Of a stretch of 64,000 bases of DNA, positions 12,761 to 40,009 are shown piece by piece. The DNA comes from Burhinus oedicnemus (Eukaryota; Chordata; Aves; Charadriiformes; Burhinidae). The stretch is from NCBI GenBank assembly GCA_008921705.1, contig VFFE01006705.1:126077-190076 (forward strand), read 5' to 3'. The notes beneath the pieces are model-generated. The model was not told the origin of the DNA and searched no databases. It saw only the letters and a list, made by a program, of their open reading frames with translations. How positions within the stretch are numbered: the first letter of the stretch is position 1; the number at the start of each line of letters is the position of its first letter. Made by a program: the position numbers and the translations under genes.

Positions 12761-14549
12761 GACTAAATATAATGATTGAATGTTACAGAAGAGAGGTTGT
12801 ATTTATTATGGTGATTGAATATGAGACGAGAGTGCTTTGTGGGTGTTTATTTCTTGTGCAGTACTGGGTATTTGTGGAAGGTGGGAAACTAGGGGAGCTG
12901 AGTTTGGGGTAGGTGTCAAAGAGATGGTTAAAGTTAATCTTTAACCTTATGCCCTACTGACTTTCTTCTTCTCTCAACTAAAGCTGAGACTGAACAAGGG
13001 ACAAGAGAACAGAGGAATGAAAACAGGCCCAAGCGATTGAGGAAGGGAATGAAAATAAAACGCAATTGAAAATCATGATTTCTAAGAACAAAAATGTAAA
13101 AATGGAATGGGAAAATAAAAGCTAGGGCAAATGAGGCCAGAGAAAAGAAACCTCAGGAATTCATGGTGTTAAATTATCTCAGTACACGGAATTACAAGAA
13201 AGTAAACACCAGTTTAAAAGAGGCATCAGAAACAATTGATGGAAGGCATGTGCAGGGAAAGAAAAAGAGAGTGGAATGGGAAGGAAGCAAGAGATGAGCT
13301 TAATTATTCTTTGTTTCTATTTCATTAACTGTAATGGTGTGACTCTTTTATTTCTTATGCATTGTTGAGAGGCACTTCTTTGTGAACCTTAAAGATGGTG
13401 TCAAGTATTTCAGACACTTCTTCTATGTGTTCCATGCGCAGGCTGGTGAGAGTTAAGGTGTGGATGCATTTGTCAGCCTGAGAATGGCCCTGTCTGGTTT
13501 CATTTGGCTTTCATGCTGTCTCTGGAGAATTAATGGAACAAATTCATTTCCATCGACTCCAGTGAAGCTATACCAGGAGTGAATCAGACTCATTCTCCCT
13601 GCTAAATGCAGCTGTTGCCCTGTGAAACCCTCATCCAAATTGTATTTCAGGTTAAACCTGGAATGTTTTGTGATAAAACACAAAAAAATAAAACCAAAGC
13701 TTAATTGTTACGATCTCTCAGTGAGTACGGCATGTTGGTGCACGAGCTGCCCAGAGGAGTGGCAAGGGGAGGTGGACTGTGAGAAGGAGTAAGGGGTAAA
13801 TCACCGCTACACTACAGAGTTCAGGGAGCAGACTGCCTTTCTCTGCAAATTTTCCTGGATTGGAATGAAAATCATTGGCAAACATCCCTGCAGGGTCCTG
13901 TGGTCTGTTTGCCTTTGCTGCCTCTTGTTCACCCTCTCTCATCCTCGCCCTCCCTCCTTCAACATCTCTCCAAATCCAGCATGGCTCCAGCTCTTCACCC
14001 GGTCCTTGTTTCACATCTCTTCCTTGCACCCTAAAACTTATTTTGGGCTGACTCACTCTCACCTCAACTCATTGACCAAAATTAATCCTTAGTGTAATTC
14101 AACTGACTAAAATTGACGTAAATGGAGTTACATCAGAGCTGAAATTAACCCAGTCTGACTAAAATAGCACCTGCCTTTTCTACCGAACCATGGCTTGTCT
14201 CTTCTCCACCTCCACCCACATATCATGATTTTAACATTCCTTTCTCTTCATTGCTCTTTCTCTTATCCCGCTGCTGTGAGTAAGCTGTGTTCTCAGTGGC
14301 TGGTGTTGCCCTCTCCTCTCCAGCATCCTGTTCTCCTTCATCCCCACAGCACAGGCTGTCGGTCACTGTTAACGGATGAGCTTTGCCTTTGTCCAAGTCT
14401 ATGCAGCAGTTTTTCATCTTCCATTGGATTTTGCTGTCCTTCATGATAGAGATGCACTGGCTGAGTTCAAAGCCTGGTTGCAGCGGGCACTTCATATGCC
14501 TGTAGAAATTACAGTCTTACTCCAAAGAACTTGCAAGTCAGAGTGCCAA

Positions 14550-14680
14550 GACATACAAAGATGAGGAGGGAAGTTAGAAGAAGGTAAAGCGATTTCCCAA
14601 AGGTGGCATAGCAGGACAGACAATGGCAGAGAGGTGGATGTCAGACTCAAAGCTCCTCTTCCTTTTCCATGACTATCTTT
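14550..14680 (-). repeat. MIR / CORE-SINE fossil, degraded
   Basis: Read on the + strand, the sequence follows the reverse-complement MIR layout: GATGAGGAGGGAAG (for the usual GATGAGGAAACTGAGG), then GCGATTTCCCAAAGGTGGCATAGC (for the 'acttgcccaaggtcacacagc' block), then ATGGCAGAGAGGTGGA and a CTCAAAGCTC block. Divergence is high, so confidence is moderate and ends are approximate. Confidence 0.5.
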
Positions 14681-17600
14681 ATGTCAACATAGCATTTCTC
14701 ATCCCTAATCTTTGGGCCCTCACCCTCATGCCGTGGTTAAATATCTCCTTTGCTTCCTTTCTCATCCCCTCTGGCTTTTCAACTTCTTTCAGCTTGCCCT
14801 TGGATCCTGCTCGTGTTAGCTAGGCTTTCTTCCCTCCTCTTGCAAAAACCTTGGGTGTTTGCAGCGTGCTCCTCTCTGGTTGAGCTGTACTTAACGTTTG
14901 GCAGCATGCTCCACCGTTTGCATCTGGGTATCTCTTTGGGGTAAGGATTTATTCCGTAATTAGTCTAGCTTATTTATTATCATGGCATATATATCTGCAG
15001 TGTTATGCAAACTGTAAAGGCTTCTAGTTCTAAAGGTCACCATGGGTGTACCTTGTGTTTACCTTCCAAACGCAGATGAGCTCAGAACAAAAGGGACTGG
15101 CAGACCACTGAGTAGATGGAGGCAGGGAATCACCCTGCTCTAGCTAATTTCCCAGGGCTGTGTTCATAAAAGTAGGTTACCTAGTGCTGCAGACAAACAA
15201 CCCAATCCAAACTCGCCCTCTTCCAGCTGACTGAATTAATTGCCCAGCATTGCTATGTAGTCCTACAGCAGTATGTAGCTCCGTGTCCTGGACACCCAAA
15301 GCAGGAGCCTATCCATTTCTCATCCTAAACATCAGGCCTACCCAGTCTCCCATGCTGGGATTCCCGTATGGCGCTTCTTGTTCTCCTGTGGGTATCATGA
15401 CTGCCTCTCATTCTGCAATGTTGAGTGCCAGCCAGAGCTTCCTGGAGGTGACGGACAGAGGCTGTGATGTTGCCTTGCCATCGTGGATTTGGCCTCAAGC
15501 TCAAAACAGCCTCGTTGCAGCTAATGCCCTTCAGATGAAGCGTAGCTGGAAAGCCACCATGCTACCTGGTGACCATGGCCACCGGTACATCCCTTACATT
15601 GCTTGTCACAGTGTTACCCCAAGCATTGGCATGAGTGGTATTTGAGCTGTAATTTGCTATTCACATTGCTCTGCAGTGTTGAAAGAGGATCACAAGGCAA
15701 TTACCTTATATGAGAGGATGAAATGACCCCACTACATCCTATATGCAACTTGCAGGAAGAGTAGAAGAATAAATTAAATGTTTGAGAAATGCAAAATGCT
15801 AAGCCATTAGTTGCAGTCCTTCCCAAGATCATCTGCTGTCTAATTGCATTTCCTGCCTTACTGTGGCTTAGGTCAATTGTCAGCATGAGAAAGAAAAAAA
15901 TAAAAATAAAAAAAATCCAATCATCGCTTCCTCTGCTAATTGGCAGCCTCAACAAAGTAGAAGCCATGAAGAGTGGACTCTCTCATCCTGCTTGTCAGAG
16001 CAGAGATACTCTGGTAGGGATGGGGATCTGCCACAGGCTGCACCCTTCCCCAGGGGATGCAGCTGCTTCTCCAACAGAAGAAAATAAATACAGGAGGGTG
16101 GGGAAGAAGGTGTGAGGGTCTGACAAGCAGAAACATACTGAGCCAGCCTTGCTGGAAGAGTAAAAGGAAAAATGCTCTGGGACACTTCCACAGGAAGATT
16201 TTTATTTTTTTATTTTTTTTAAGATCCCACAAAAGGATGGCAGGGCAAATAGAAAAGAGCAGGTGAGGAGGACAGGCTAAACACAAGGAGAGATCTGTGG
16301 ACTCTCCATCCTCAGGAGAAGAAGGGGGGAAAAAGGAACATGGATAAGCTCAGAGCCATGTCTTACTTCTGTGGCAGCTCCTTCTCCCCCTCCCTTCCTC
16401 CTATGTGTTTTGTATGAGGGTACAGCACGGTAACCTACCACAGCCTCAAAATAAAGAGTAGTGGGGAACAATCTGAAAAATACCCCCCTGGAGAAAGGAG
16501 TCTCTTAAATACGATGATCAAAGTGTTCAGATATTAACAGACGAGAATAGTTTATGAATCTGGATTAGCTCAGAATCCATTTGATTATTTTTAAACCTCT
16601 AAGACTGAAAGCTATAAACCTTCCTAAGAGAAATGCCACTTATTTTAAAATGAGCAGTGAAATCTTGATTAATTGAGTTGCAAAAGAAACGGATCTAAAA
16701 ACAGGCACTGGAGGAACATAAGTGCATTATGCATTTGGGTTTTGCTTTTGGAAGAATTCAAACCCAGATCTATCTGCTAATGCTGATCTGAAAATGTGAT
16801 ACTCAAAGCCTGAGTTCAGGTGTCCATGTGTCACTGTCCCTGCGATGCTGTTCTCAGGACCAAGATCATCACCATGTCTCAGGCTGGCTGGCTTGGAAGC
16901 TTTTCCCTACTGAAGTCCAAGGTAGGAGTGGCTACTCTATCAAAACGTAGGCACTATGCTAGTTACTCCTTGTGTGGTTTTGGGGTGGCCAGAGTGCACC
17001 CCTACTTGGAGCAATGTTACAGCCTGGGATAAATGCTGCTGTGCAGTGTGTTGGTTAAGCCGAAGGGTGATTTGTCCACAGAAAGAGCTGCCAGAACAGA
17101 GGGAGGGCACGTCAGCTGGTATGTTTTTTATTGCCTTAGTTCTGGATTTATAAGGCAAAAAATTAAACAGCAGATTTCAAGCGTAACTTCCTGTAAAGTT
17201 TTGCTTTCACACCTACAACACGTCTCTCTGGAAACAGCCTTTCAGGAGGGAGGTCTGGTCACCTCCTTTGATTTGTTTTCTCTGACTTGGGGGAGTCGCT
17301 TGTGCCCACTGGATCTGCCTTCACTGTGGCACTGCTGGACAGGAACACTGGCAATTGAGAGGTAGGGATCCTCTGGAGCTAGCGGTGCTTCTGATAAGGT
17401 CCTGAGCAGCTGACTTCTCCTTTATACTGCCTCTCTGGATATTTTTAAGCTAAATGTACATCAGAGGCCAATATATGCTGATCAGTAAAGGGCATCTTCT
17501 AAACCCAATAAACACACTTCTACCACATCTTAAAATCTAGCTGTATCTTTCTTTATGTCATGAATCGCAAATCTCCTTGTTCCATGTCCAGGTCTAACCC

Positions 17601-18483
17601 TACACTTCAGCCTTCTGCATCTCCCCTCAGAAGGTCCCTTCTTCTTTCCTATGCTGCTCCCTTTGCATAGTTCTGCATTTTTTGTGGGTGCTGAACTGCT
17701 TCCTACCTGCTCATTTTTGTAGTTTTAGGGCCAACTTCTAACTTCTCTCCCCCCCCCCGTAGTCAAGCCTCGCAGTTCTATTCTTTCCCCCTCCTTATAA
17801 AAAAAAAAAGGGCTTCCTATTTTGCAACGGCTTTTTTTTTTAGCCATCTTCTGGGATGGCTAAAGCTTTGTGGGTACCAGAGCCTCATCTCTGCTTCCCA
17901 CTGCCCTCCTTTCCTGTGCGGATTATGCAGCTTTTCAAATGAGTTTGTTCACTCTTGGACACATTATGTCTCTCTTGTGTCTCCTCCCCTGACTCCCTCT
18001 TATCCACCACGTAGCATTGGGACATCTTGTCCTTGTCATCAGCACATAACTTCATCTCCTACCTCATCTTGATGCACTGGCTGGTGGCCTGCTCCACCAT
18101 ATCAAGATTGTCCCACTAATTGCTTCCTGCCAGTCTGCTCCCCATCCCTCCAGCCTCTGCCTGGGACACCCAACCCAGCCTTCCCTCTGTGCTCCGCTCC
18201 TCTTCCCATCAGTTCTCACCTGAGCATTTTCTTCTCCAAAGAGTTGGTAGCAATGCCAGTACACAGGTAAGTACACAATACTGTAGACTTGTTGCTGCGT
18301 TATCAGCGCCCCCGTTCCTGGTGTTCCTTTGTCTATAAAGCACACTGTGATTTCAGAGCTACATAATTATAGCTGCAATTAAGCATCCTATTCAGAGACT
18401 GCATTGCTTATTCCTCACTATTTTCTTTAGCAAGAGCTTCCATTCAGAGTTTGGCTCATGTGCAAAGGGACTCTACAGCTGTC

Positions 18484-18536
18484 TTTTTTTTTTTTTTTTT
18501 TTTTTTTTTTCCCTCCCCCCTCCCCTTCCAGGAGAA
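18484..18536. repeat. Poly(T) followed by C-rich tract
   Basis: A run of 27 T (18484-18510) passes directly into a pyrimidine tract rich in C. It lies about 50 bp left of a reverse-oriented MIR fossil but is too pure to be that element's tail. It is best described as a simple repeat. Confidence 0.8.
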
Positions 18537-18583
18537 ACCAAAGTAAACATAGGTGATGTTGATTTGGGGTTTTATTTTTTAAG

Positions 18584-18735
18584 CTCTTCCCTGTAGCAGT
18601 CCTGTGAAGTACAGTAGTATTTTCCTCATTTTACAGATAGGGAACTGAGGCACAGCAGATGACTTGGCCAAGGCCCCACAGGGTAGCTCAGCTGAATTCT
18701 GAATTGCAACCAGTTTTGAGTCCTTGCCTATATGG
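18584..18735 (-). repeat. MIR / CORE-SINE fossil, best-preserved copy in the window
   Basis: The + strand shows the reverse-complement MIR in order: CCTGTGAAGTACAGTAGTATT, then CCTCATTTTACAGATAGGGA, ACTGAGGCACAG, GACTTGGCCAAGG, CCCCACAGGGTAGC and GCTGAATTCTGA. Each block corresponds to the MIR consensus with modest change. It is intergenic, about 4.2 kb upstream of FAM83F. Confidence 0.8.
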
Positions 18736-21700
18736 GAGTTGAAAGATTGAGCAAGAGACCTAGGTCAGCACTATTTCTTACAGGAAACTGCCTCAAACTG
18801 TTGCCCTGTGAATGGGAGCAACTGGGGAAAACAGCTAAAGGCCTTTCTGTGCGTGCTCATCAGCAAATACCTTGGTGCAAGAAATGAGCCCACGATCACG
18901 CTTGTTCCTTTCTGCTCTCTTCAGAGGACTCTCTTACCTATTTACTCTCACATGGAAACAACAGCTGAAAAACTGAGTGGGAGGCCAGAAGCACTTGACT
19001 CAGTTGCGGCAATTCTCCAATTCAGCAGCTAGGTTTTCTCCCTGAGGCAGTGTAATGTGACAGAAAGGAAGCATCTGAAAGCATTTCTTCATCCTCCAGA
19101 TTGCAGTCTGTCACTGCTGCTGCAGAAGTGACACACCTACCTTCCACCGCCTGCAGCTCTTTGGGTTGCTGGAGGGAGGACAGTGAAGGCAAACGCTTCT
19201 TCCTCTCTACCCTGAAATCACCTTGTTTCAGGCTTTTTAGCTCTGCCAATACTTGGACGTGACTAATGCACCTACTCCTGCGCTGGGTTGGCAGCCCTTG
19301 CAAATGGAACTTAAGACTCAGGACAAGGAGAGCGTGGCTTGCTGCGCACGTCATAGTCTATCCGCAAACTCCTGGATCCTGGTTGCAGAGAAGAGAGTCA
19401 AGAAGACGCGATCTCCACCAAGCCTTTGCGAGTCTCTCTGTGGTGCCAGGCAGCGCAGGGAAGGAGTGTAGTGTTTAATAACAACCATGGCACAGGCACC
19501 TATTTATTTACTCTTGCATTTCAAGATGGCAAAGGCCCATCACCTCAAGCTAATCTGCAGCTGGGACACTGAGAAGTGGAATACATTCCCTTGTATCCTC
19601 CATCCCTTAGACCATCCTGTTTTCTTTGCAAAACTCAACTTTTAACCAACTGTTGCTTTTTTTTTTTTTTTTTGCGGGGGGGGAGGGGGAACAAACCAAA
19701 AAAACCCAACAAATAAAACAAAAACCCAAAAGGTAGTATGGTTGATCAGAGATATTTTGGTAAATCATGTGGTTTTGTTTTGGAGGATACCACCCTTCAA
19801 AAAAGGCTTCTACTATACAGCTCTCAACCACTTCATCACAAAATGATACTTCCTTTTTAATATCTGCCCCTGTTTTTACTCCTCTTTTGCACGCAGATGC
19901 TGACTGCTCTTGAGAGAAATAAGATGTAGGTGAGGGGGAAGGCATCAGAATTTTATTCCTAAAGAGCTGAGCGCCCAAAGGTTTATAACAAGAGCTTGTA
20001 GCAGTTTATGTCACAAGAAAAACACTGCTGGGATATTATCAAAGAATATATGATGAGGTGGGCTATTTAGGGACTGAAATTACACAGGAAGGACTGGCAA
20101 GAGAGATGTATGCTCAGGACAAGCGCAGTTACAATTAATGCTAAATATAAGGTGTCATATCTTTATCTAATACACAACCTGCACTGCCTTGCAAAGGAAA
20201 GTGAAGCAATTAGGCCCAAGTAACCAGAATATACGTGGGAGGTGTTTGAAGGCAGAAGATTTAAAACACTGTAATGGGGTTGGGGGAGGGTTACAATAAG
20301 AGGTAATATTTCCTGATAGGTTAGTTTACATCCTTTGGAACACGTTTTGGAACCAGACCAGAAAAGTAAGCAAGACCTTAACCAGGACTTGGCTGGGACG
20401 ACACCCAAACAAAGGCAAAAAGCAAAGAGACCCAACCCTGCCTACACACACGCAGCCCCTCCAGTGAGTAATCCCCAGGAACAAAATAAATCAAAGGACT
20501 GATATTGTAGTTCTGCGTGCGTTTGCAGCTGCCTCAGCCCAGTTCAAAAGCAGGCTTCCCCTTTCTTCTTTCTCTTGAGCCAGTGCTAAGGGCAGAGAGG
20601 AAAACCTGAGCTGAAACAATAATGACCCTTTTCTAGAGTAGAAACTGGAATTCACTTCGCAATCCCAGAAAGGCAGGGCCAGGCACAAGTATTTCCCCCC
20701 ACCCGGCCTGCCACGTTTCTTCTTCTCCAGTCCCAAAGGGTTGGGTTACCTGTGTGGCAGAGAGGGCAGTTTGTTTGCGCAGCCCCTTTTCCCAGTCTTT
20801 GAGGTGAGGCTGTTAGCCGGAGGGTCAGGTTATATCAAAAGCGACTGAATCATCAGTTTATAAAAAACTCCATATAGGAAATACGCTTTGTTGGAATGTA
20901 CTGCTGCGAGAATGGGGAGGGGGGGCGGGACACATGCATGCATTGGGAAAGGGTCTCTCTCTGCTTTTGCCCAGGTCCTTGCTCCTATTTATCATATCAA
21001 CACACAGACAATACATTGTCTTTTAGAGTGAGAGATAGGGGCTAAGCATTTCATCACAAACTGAAAAATCTCTGCTGCTTTTCCTTGGATGTGGGAAATG
21101 TTCGCTTGCTTTTAAATATAAAACTAAACATATATTTGTGAACCTACTGTTGCTTTCATGTGGGAGCCTTAGCTGAACACAAAGGATTACATTGCGCAGC
21201 TACAACTGAGTAGAGCACCTAGGATTAAAGAGATTTTATTTAGCTACACATGAAATAGCAGAGCTGATGGCAGCCTCTGGCACAGAAAAAAAACCCCCAA
21301 CAAGTAGTTTAGCAAGCACTGGAACTAACAAAGCCACGTCTCCTGTGTATTTGTATATTGTGGTTGATTGACTAGGGTGTCTAAGATGGCATAACTTCAT
21401 TTGAAGCTTTTCATAAAGATCAGGCACTTATTAGTGCTTTCACTTTTATGGAATATCTGAAATCTAATAAGGCACGAACCCACGTTGTAACTTTCTCTGT
21501 TGGGGACTGTGATAGGGTCTCTTTTTGCTATCAGGCCATTTATTTTCACAAAATCTGTTGGGATGTAATTACGCTTCTGCCAAACTTGTTCAAAATCAGC
21601 CAATGGGTTCAAAAGTTATTAGAGAGATGGACAGACAGGCAGACAGATGCAGACACCATGACCACATAAGCCTCATTTCCATTGGAAATCAGGCTAAAAG

Positions 21701-22329
21701 AACATATATTGAAATTAATTTTTAAAGGGAACTTGATAGGCAGAGGAGTAGACCTCCGCAAAGTGCAATTTCAAATTTTAAGTGAATTTCATGCTAGGAA
21801 AAGCTATTGATGACAGTCTGGAATACTAAAATTGTCCCATCTACCTAAAGGAGAGGAACGGCACAGGATGAGCGCAGGTGCCCCACCTCATCCTTGGATT
21901 TCTAAGCTAATTCACACTGAGCGCAGGCGATTGCTTATAGAGAGGAGACAAAGAGCAACTCCAGCCGCTCTGTCCCTACAGCTTTTTGTGCATGTGAGTG
22001 CTTAGGGCTAATCACATATGTAAAGCGCTGCAAATGCCTCTGAAGGTTTGTATTTCACCGCTGCCTTGCCTTTATCCCCATTTCCTTGCTCATCCCTGCC
22101 AGCCCTGTCCCTGGGCTGCAAGGGGAAAGCCCGGCTTTTTATCCTTTGTGTACGCGCTGCAAACCGCAGTGGGGCCTGAATCTTGATTAGGGCCCCTGGC
22201 AACTATCGCACACCACATAAAAATCATAATTTAACAGTACAGCCCCTAGTCTCTGGGATGCGCGTTCCAAGCCGGGGGTATTTATTCAGCCAGAGATGAG
22301 GCGCAGGGCTGTTTTATTCCCAGCTCTCA
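18736..22329. other. Intergenic DNA upstream of FAM83F
   Basis: No gene is recognised. The interval holds a 17-T run followed by a G-rich tract (19657-19690). A 21.44-21.67 kb patch ends in GACAGACAGGCAGACAGA-like simple repeat and resembles the end of an old mobile element that I cannot classify. No splice-framed exon with a known motif is visible. Confidence 0.5.
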
Positions 22330-22402
22330 CAGCAGCCCGCTGGGTGGCCTCAGGCAAATGGCTCTGTCATCTTCCCATCCGTAAACAGGGCACCCACCTC
22401 TT
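22330..22402 (+). repeat. Possible MIR fragment in the FAM83F upstream region
   Basis: The order GCTGGGTGGCCTCAGGCAAATGGCTCTGTCATCTTCC then CATCCGTAAACAGGGCACCCACCTC can be laid on the MIR 'gtgaccttgggcaagtcactt...cctcatctgtaaaatggg' block in forward orientation, with many mismatches. It lies about 200 bp upstream of the FAM83F CpG island. Confidence 0.4.
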
Positions 22403-22421
22403 GCTTTTCGGGAGCGGCGGA

Positions 22422-22439
22422 GCTGCTGCTGCTGCTGCT
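22422..22439 (+). repeat. (GCT)6 microsatellite
   Basis: Six uninterrupted GCT units upstream of the FAM83F island. They are not in a recognised coding frame. Confidence 0.9.
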
Positions 22440-22589
22440 CTGGAAGTGGATTTGGAGAGGGCTGGCTAGCAGCCAGCTGCAGCCGGTGGACCACGGCTTG
22501 CGGCCACCATGGTGCTCTGCCTGCGCCCCTGGCCCCACTCGCCTTCCCCTTTGCCTGTGAGCACCCCTCAGGTGGATGCCACGTCTGAA

Positions 22590-36554
<13,965 letters not shown>

Positions 36555-39500
36555 AACAAGTTGCCTGTGCAGTTCTTGAAGTGTACTGCCCTAATAGCAG
36601 TATGTTCAGTGTTGTAGTGGGTAGCATGGTGCGGACAGATTTCCAGTGTAACCTCTCCTTTCCTCATTTGGGTTTTGTCAGGTGTGCTTACTGTGACAAG
36701 GTTACTGTTGGAGAAGGGTGGAAAATGTGTTTATGTTGAGGTGAGGGGGCAAGGAATGGAGGAGAGAGTGGAATTTTTTTTATTTTTTCTTTTTTGCCCC
36801 TTTATCGCCTTCTGAAATGGAGAAGAAGGTCATGGAAATAGAAGCTATGGAGAAATACTAGATCTCAACTTTTCTTTCTTTGCTAACACGATTGATATTT
36901 TCACCAAGTCCTTCCAAGGCTTCATCTGGTTGAAAACACAAATGATAAAGATTTCTCCCAGTTTATGGGTTCATAGCTAACGTTCCAATGTTGTAGATGT
37001 TTTGTCAGATTGAAGTAAATCTATGGACTATTCAGCCTGGTTGTCTTCCTCTCTCTGGGTGTCAATACATCCTGCACCAGCAGGAAAATAAACTAGTTCC
37101 AGGGAGAAAATTTCTCCTCAACTTGTCTGGCCAGAGACCATTCTGTGCTCTGATGAATGCGAAACACAGGCCTAGGGAGACTGAATTCCCTTGAGACTGC
37201 CATGATGTGAAATGGAAAGACAGTCTCCTGAGACTAAAAAGAAAAGCAAGGTATTGGCAAGGTCAACAACAGCGATTGATTAGGTTCTTAGAAATATTTC
37301 TGGCTGAACACACAGACTCAAAAATGCCAAATGAACACAAGAGAGAGGAACTGTAAGAAGGCATGGATGGTTTATTTAAGACTATAGTAGACCCATTTTA
37401 GGATGTGCGTTTGGCATTTGGGGAGGCAGAAGTAAACCCTGATCTAAAGAGGGCCTCTCTCCAAATTACTTTACATCTTGAGCACAGACAGTATGTGCTG
37501 CTGGGCCCCATTCCTCAGAGCCAGGAAAAACAAAATCAGTGAAGACCTATAGGAAGATGTATGGGCATTGCCTCTCAGAGGAATGGACCTGAGGGCTTGC
37601 ACTACCCTCTAGTGACAGCAGTAGCGAATTGTGTAATCTCTGATTTGTCAGCACTTTACAGTATCAGAGATTTCCTACATTCCTCACTGTCAGCTGTTTT
37701 AAAGCAGACAGCCCACCATTCCCGCAATGTCATGATGAAATTAGGCCCCGATTAAGGCATGAAAGAGATTGATGTCTCTAGTTGAACAGTGGGGTGCTGC
37801 ACCCTTCTGGGGCATTGCACAGTCAAGGCAGGAGGGATGTCCCTGTTCCTTTTAACACAGTGGATCTGTGCCAGACAGTCTGATGCTTGGTCTGGACCAT
37901 TTCCACAAAGACACTATCATGCTATTATGTTCAAGTTTTATTTATTGCCACTGCTACTTCCTGAGGGCTGCCACCTCTTTCAATAAAGGGGAAGGAAGAA
38001 TTGAGAACAGGTGCAGGGAAGGCACAGAGGTCCAGGGAAGGCACAGAGGTCCAGCACACTGGACTTCCCGCTGTGCTCTTCCTGACCTGACAAGTTTTTC
38101 CAAGGAGTCCATGCAAGTATTTTTTTGTTTTATGCAAATTGAGAATGCCTGTTCATGGCAGCAATGGGAGACTCCACAACTTTTGAAGTATGGTGTAAGT
38201 AGACTTAGGTCATCCAGTGTTGTAAAAGGCTGGTGGAAGATCACTGCTTGTGTGTTGCTTTTGAATTGAATCACTGTTCTTGAGAGAAAGCTTCTCTAGT
38301 CTAGTGGTCCCAAAGTGGCATGTGAACAGAGATGGCAGAGGGCACACTAGAAAAATGGAGACTCCTGACAAAGAGGAAAAAAATGAGTTATCACAGAGGA
38401 TCGTGCAGCTACTTGATCAGCGGGACATGCTTCATTAGGATTTAATAAAAAATTCGTGAACGTGGGCATAGAATAGAGTTCTAGCTTCAAGATAAAAATA
38501 GGAGGCACTTTGTTGTTGGGTAACTGTAGGACTGACTTAGTTTTGAAAGTTTAAGCTGTCTTTGAGCAGGTCTAGTAAAAACTGATGCTGTGATACTCTG
38601 GGTGACAGAAGAGAGGTAAGAAGTGGAAATGAAGGAGGGAGAAGGTGCTTGGTATGCAGGCAGGTTAGGATGCAATTATTCAGAGCTTCACAGTTTGAAA
38701 TAGCTGCCCTTACCTTTTGTAAAGATTAAACAGCACACTTAAGCCCTGTGGGCCTGCCTGTGCACACATCCTCCAAAGTCACTATTAATTCTGTAGTACC
38801 ACAGAGACGCATCCCATCTTGCAAATGCATAGAGAGACCAGATCCACACCCCGAGTAGCTCATAGAGTAATTGAAAGACATTATTCAAGCAGGTTAGAGG
38901 TCAGGTTTAGTCTTGTAGGAGCAAATGGTGATGAAGAGAATCCGAACTGGGAAGGGAAGTGATGAAAGTGCATTCTGTGACAGTCTGAAAATCTGTCAGG
39001 GTATTTACATGCTAGAAAAGGATAGCTACAAGTCAGATAGCTACACTGGGAGTCTGGAAAATACAAGGGCTTCAAATAGTAATGTTCCAAACTAAGTGTC
39101 CAAATTAACATCCTGAGGTGTTGTCCTAGCACGCTGCACAGAGACTGTGCTTTGTCTTACAAGGCTTTCTTAAACCACATCATTAAATTGACACAAGTCT
39201 TGAATATCACTGTTGCCTGCTTAGGAGCACAACAGCAGCGGCTCTGAACCTGACCAGAATCTTGTTAATTTTAAGCTGCTGCTGGGCAGACTGCGATCAG
39301 CAAAGACACTGATGTCTGTGTGCAGTTTCTGGGAAATACTGCAAGGGTTTGAAAGCTGTATGCCTTTGGAAGGCGCTGGTGGTTTGTTTTGTTTTCTCCC
39401 CTGCAAGAAGCAAAGTGGGCTCGTTCAGAAGGGTCTGCTGTCCTGAGTTGCTCCATACATCGGCCTTCGCTCCTCATGAGTGTTGGTTGCAGAACACATA

Positions 39501-39873
39501 TACTTAATAGCAGGACTTTGTGTTTCAATTTTGGGTGCTTCTTGCAACAAGAAATGGGGTTTACACGGGGCACTGCAATACTGCAGAAATAGCGGCTTGG
39601 TTATCACCAGGGTTTTTCAGCTGAAGTGGGATCATGGATGGGTGGTAACTGGAATTTTCAGCCTCTTTTCTAAAGAGGAAGAGGGGAATGTTGTTGGGTG
39701 CATACAAGGAGAGTATGCTTCTACTCTAACTGTAGCAGGCTCTTTAGAGAAAGGTCAGAAGACAAGAGTAGAAAGTGAGAAGAATAAAGGAGTTGGGAGT
39801 TGAGATTAAGCAGAGGAGAACAAGACACTTTTGAAAGTAAACATGAGGGTCTTGAATGTGATACAGACAGGAA
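36555..39873 (+). other. FAM83F: FAM83F 3' UTR and beyond (end not fixed)
   Basis: Non-coding sequence after the FAM83F stop. AATAAA hexamers occur at 37087-37092, 37982-37987, 38444-38449 and 39783-39788; the last has a GT-rich downstream stretch. I cannot tell which is used. A 19-bp tandem duplication lies at about 38.01-38.05 kb. Open frames here are short and unrecognised. Confidence 0.45.
38013..38053 (+). repeat. 19-bp tandem duplication
   Basis: The unit GTCCAGGGAAGGCACAGAG appears twice head to tail. The first copy has one changed base (GTGCAGGG). It ends in a third partial GTCCAG. Confidence 0.85.
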
Positions 39874-40009
39874 GGGGAACAGGGGTGGTGAGGAGATAGT
39901 GGTAATGATAACCGAGTAGTGACATACAGAATGGGTCAAATGGGGAACAGGGGTGGTGAGGAGATAGTGGTAATGATAACCGAGTAGTGACATACAGAAT
40001 GGGTCAAAT
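39874..40009 (+). repeat. Perfect 68-bp tandem duplication
   Basis: Two adjacent copies (39874-39941 and 39942-40009) are identical over all 68 bases, starting GGGGAACAGGGGTGGTGAGG. The sequence then continues with a diverging GGGGGACAGG. No base differences means recent origin or an assembly effect. Confidence 0.95.

Larger units (their letters stand above)
12761..18583. other. Intergenic DNA, no gene recognised
   Basis: Apart from the SINE fossil at about 14.6 kb, this interval shows only short, unconvincing open frames on both strands. It has A-rich and T-rich simple patches near 15.9 kb and 16.2 kb, and C-runs near 17.75 kb. No domain motif, CpG island or splice-framed exon is apparent. 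Confidence 0.55.

Noticed and set aside
37561..37755. Frame containing N-C-V-I-S, like the human FAM83F end
   Set aside because: It is followed by Asp rather than a stop, and the upstream residues do not match. A five-residue match is likely chance.
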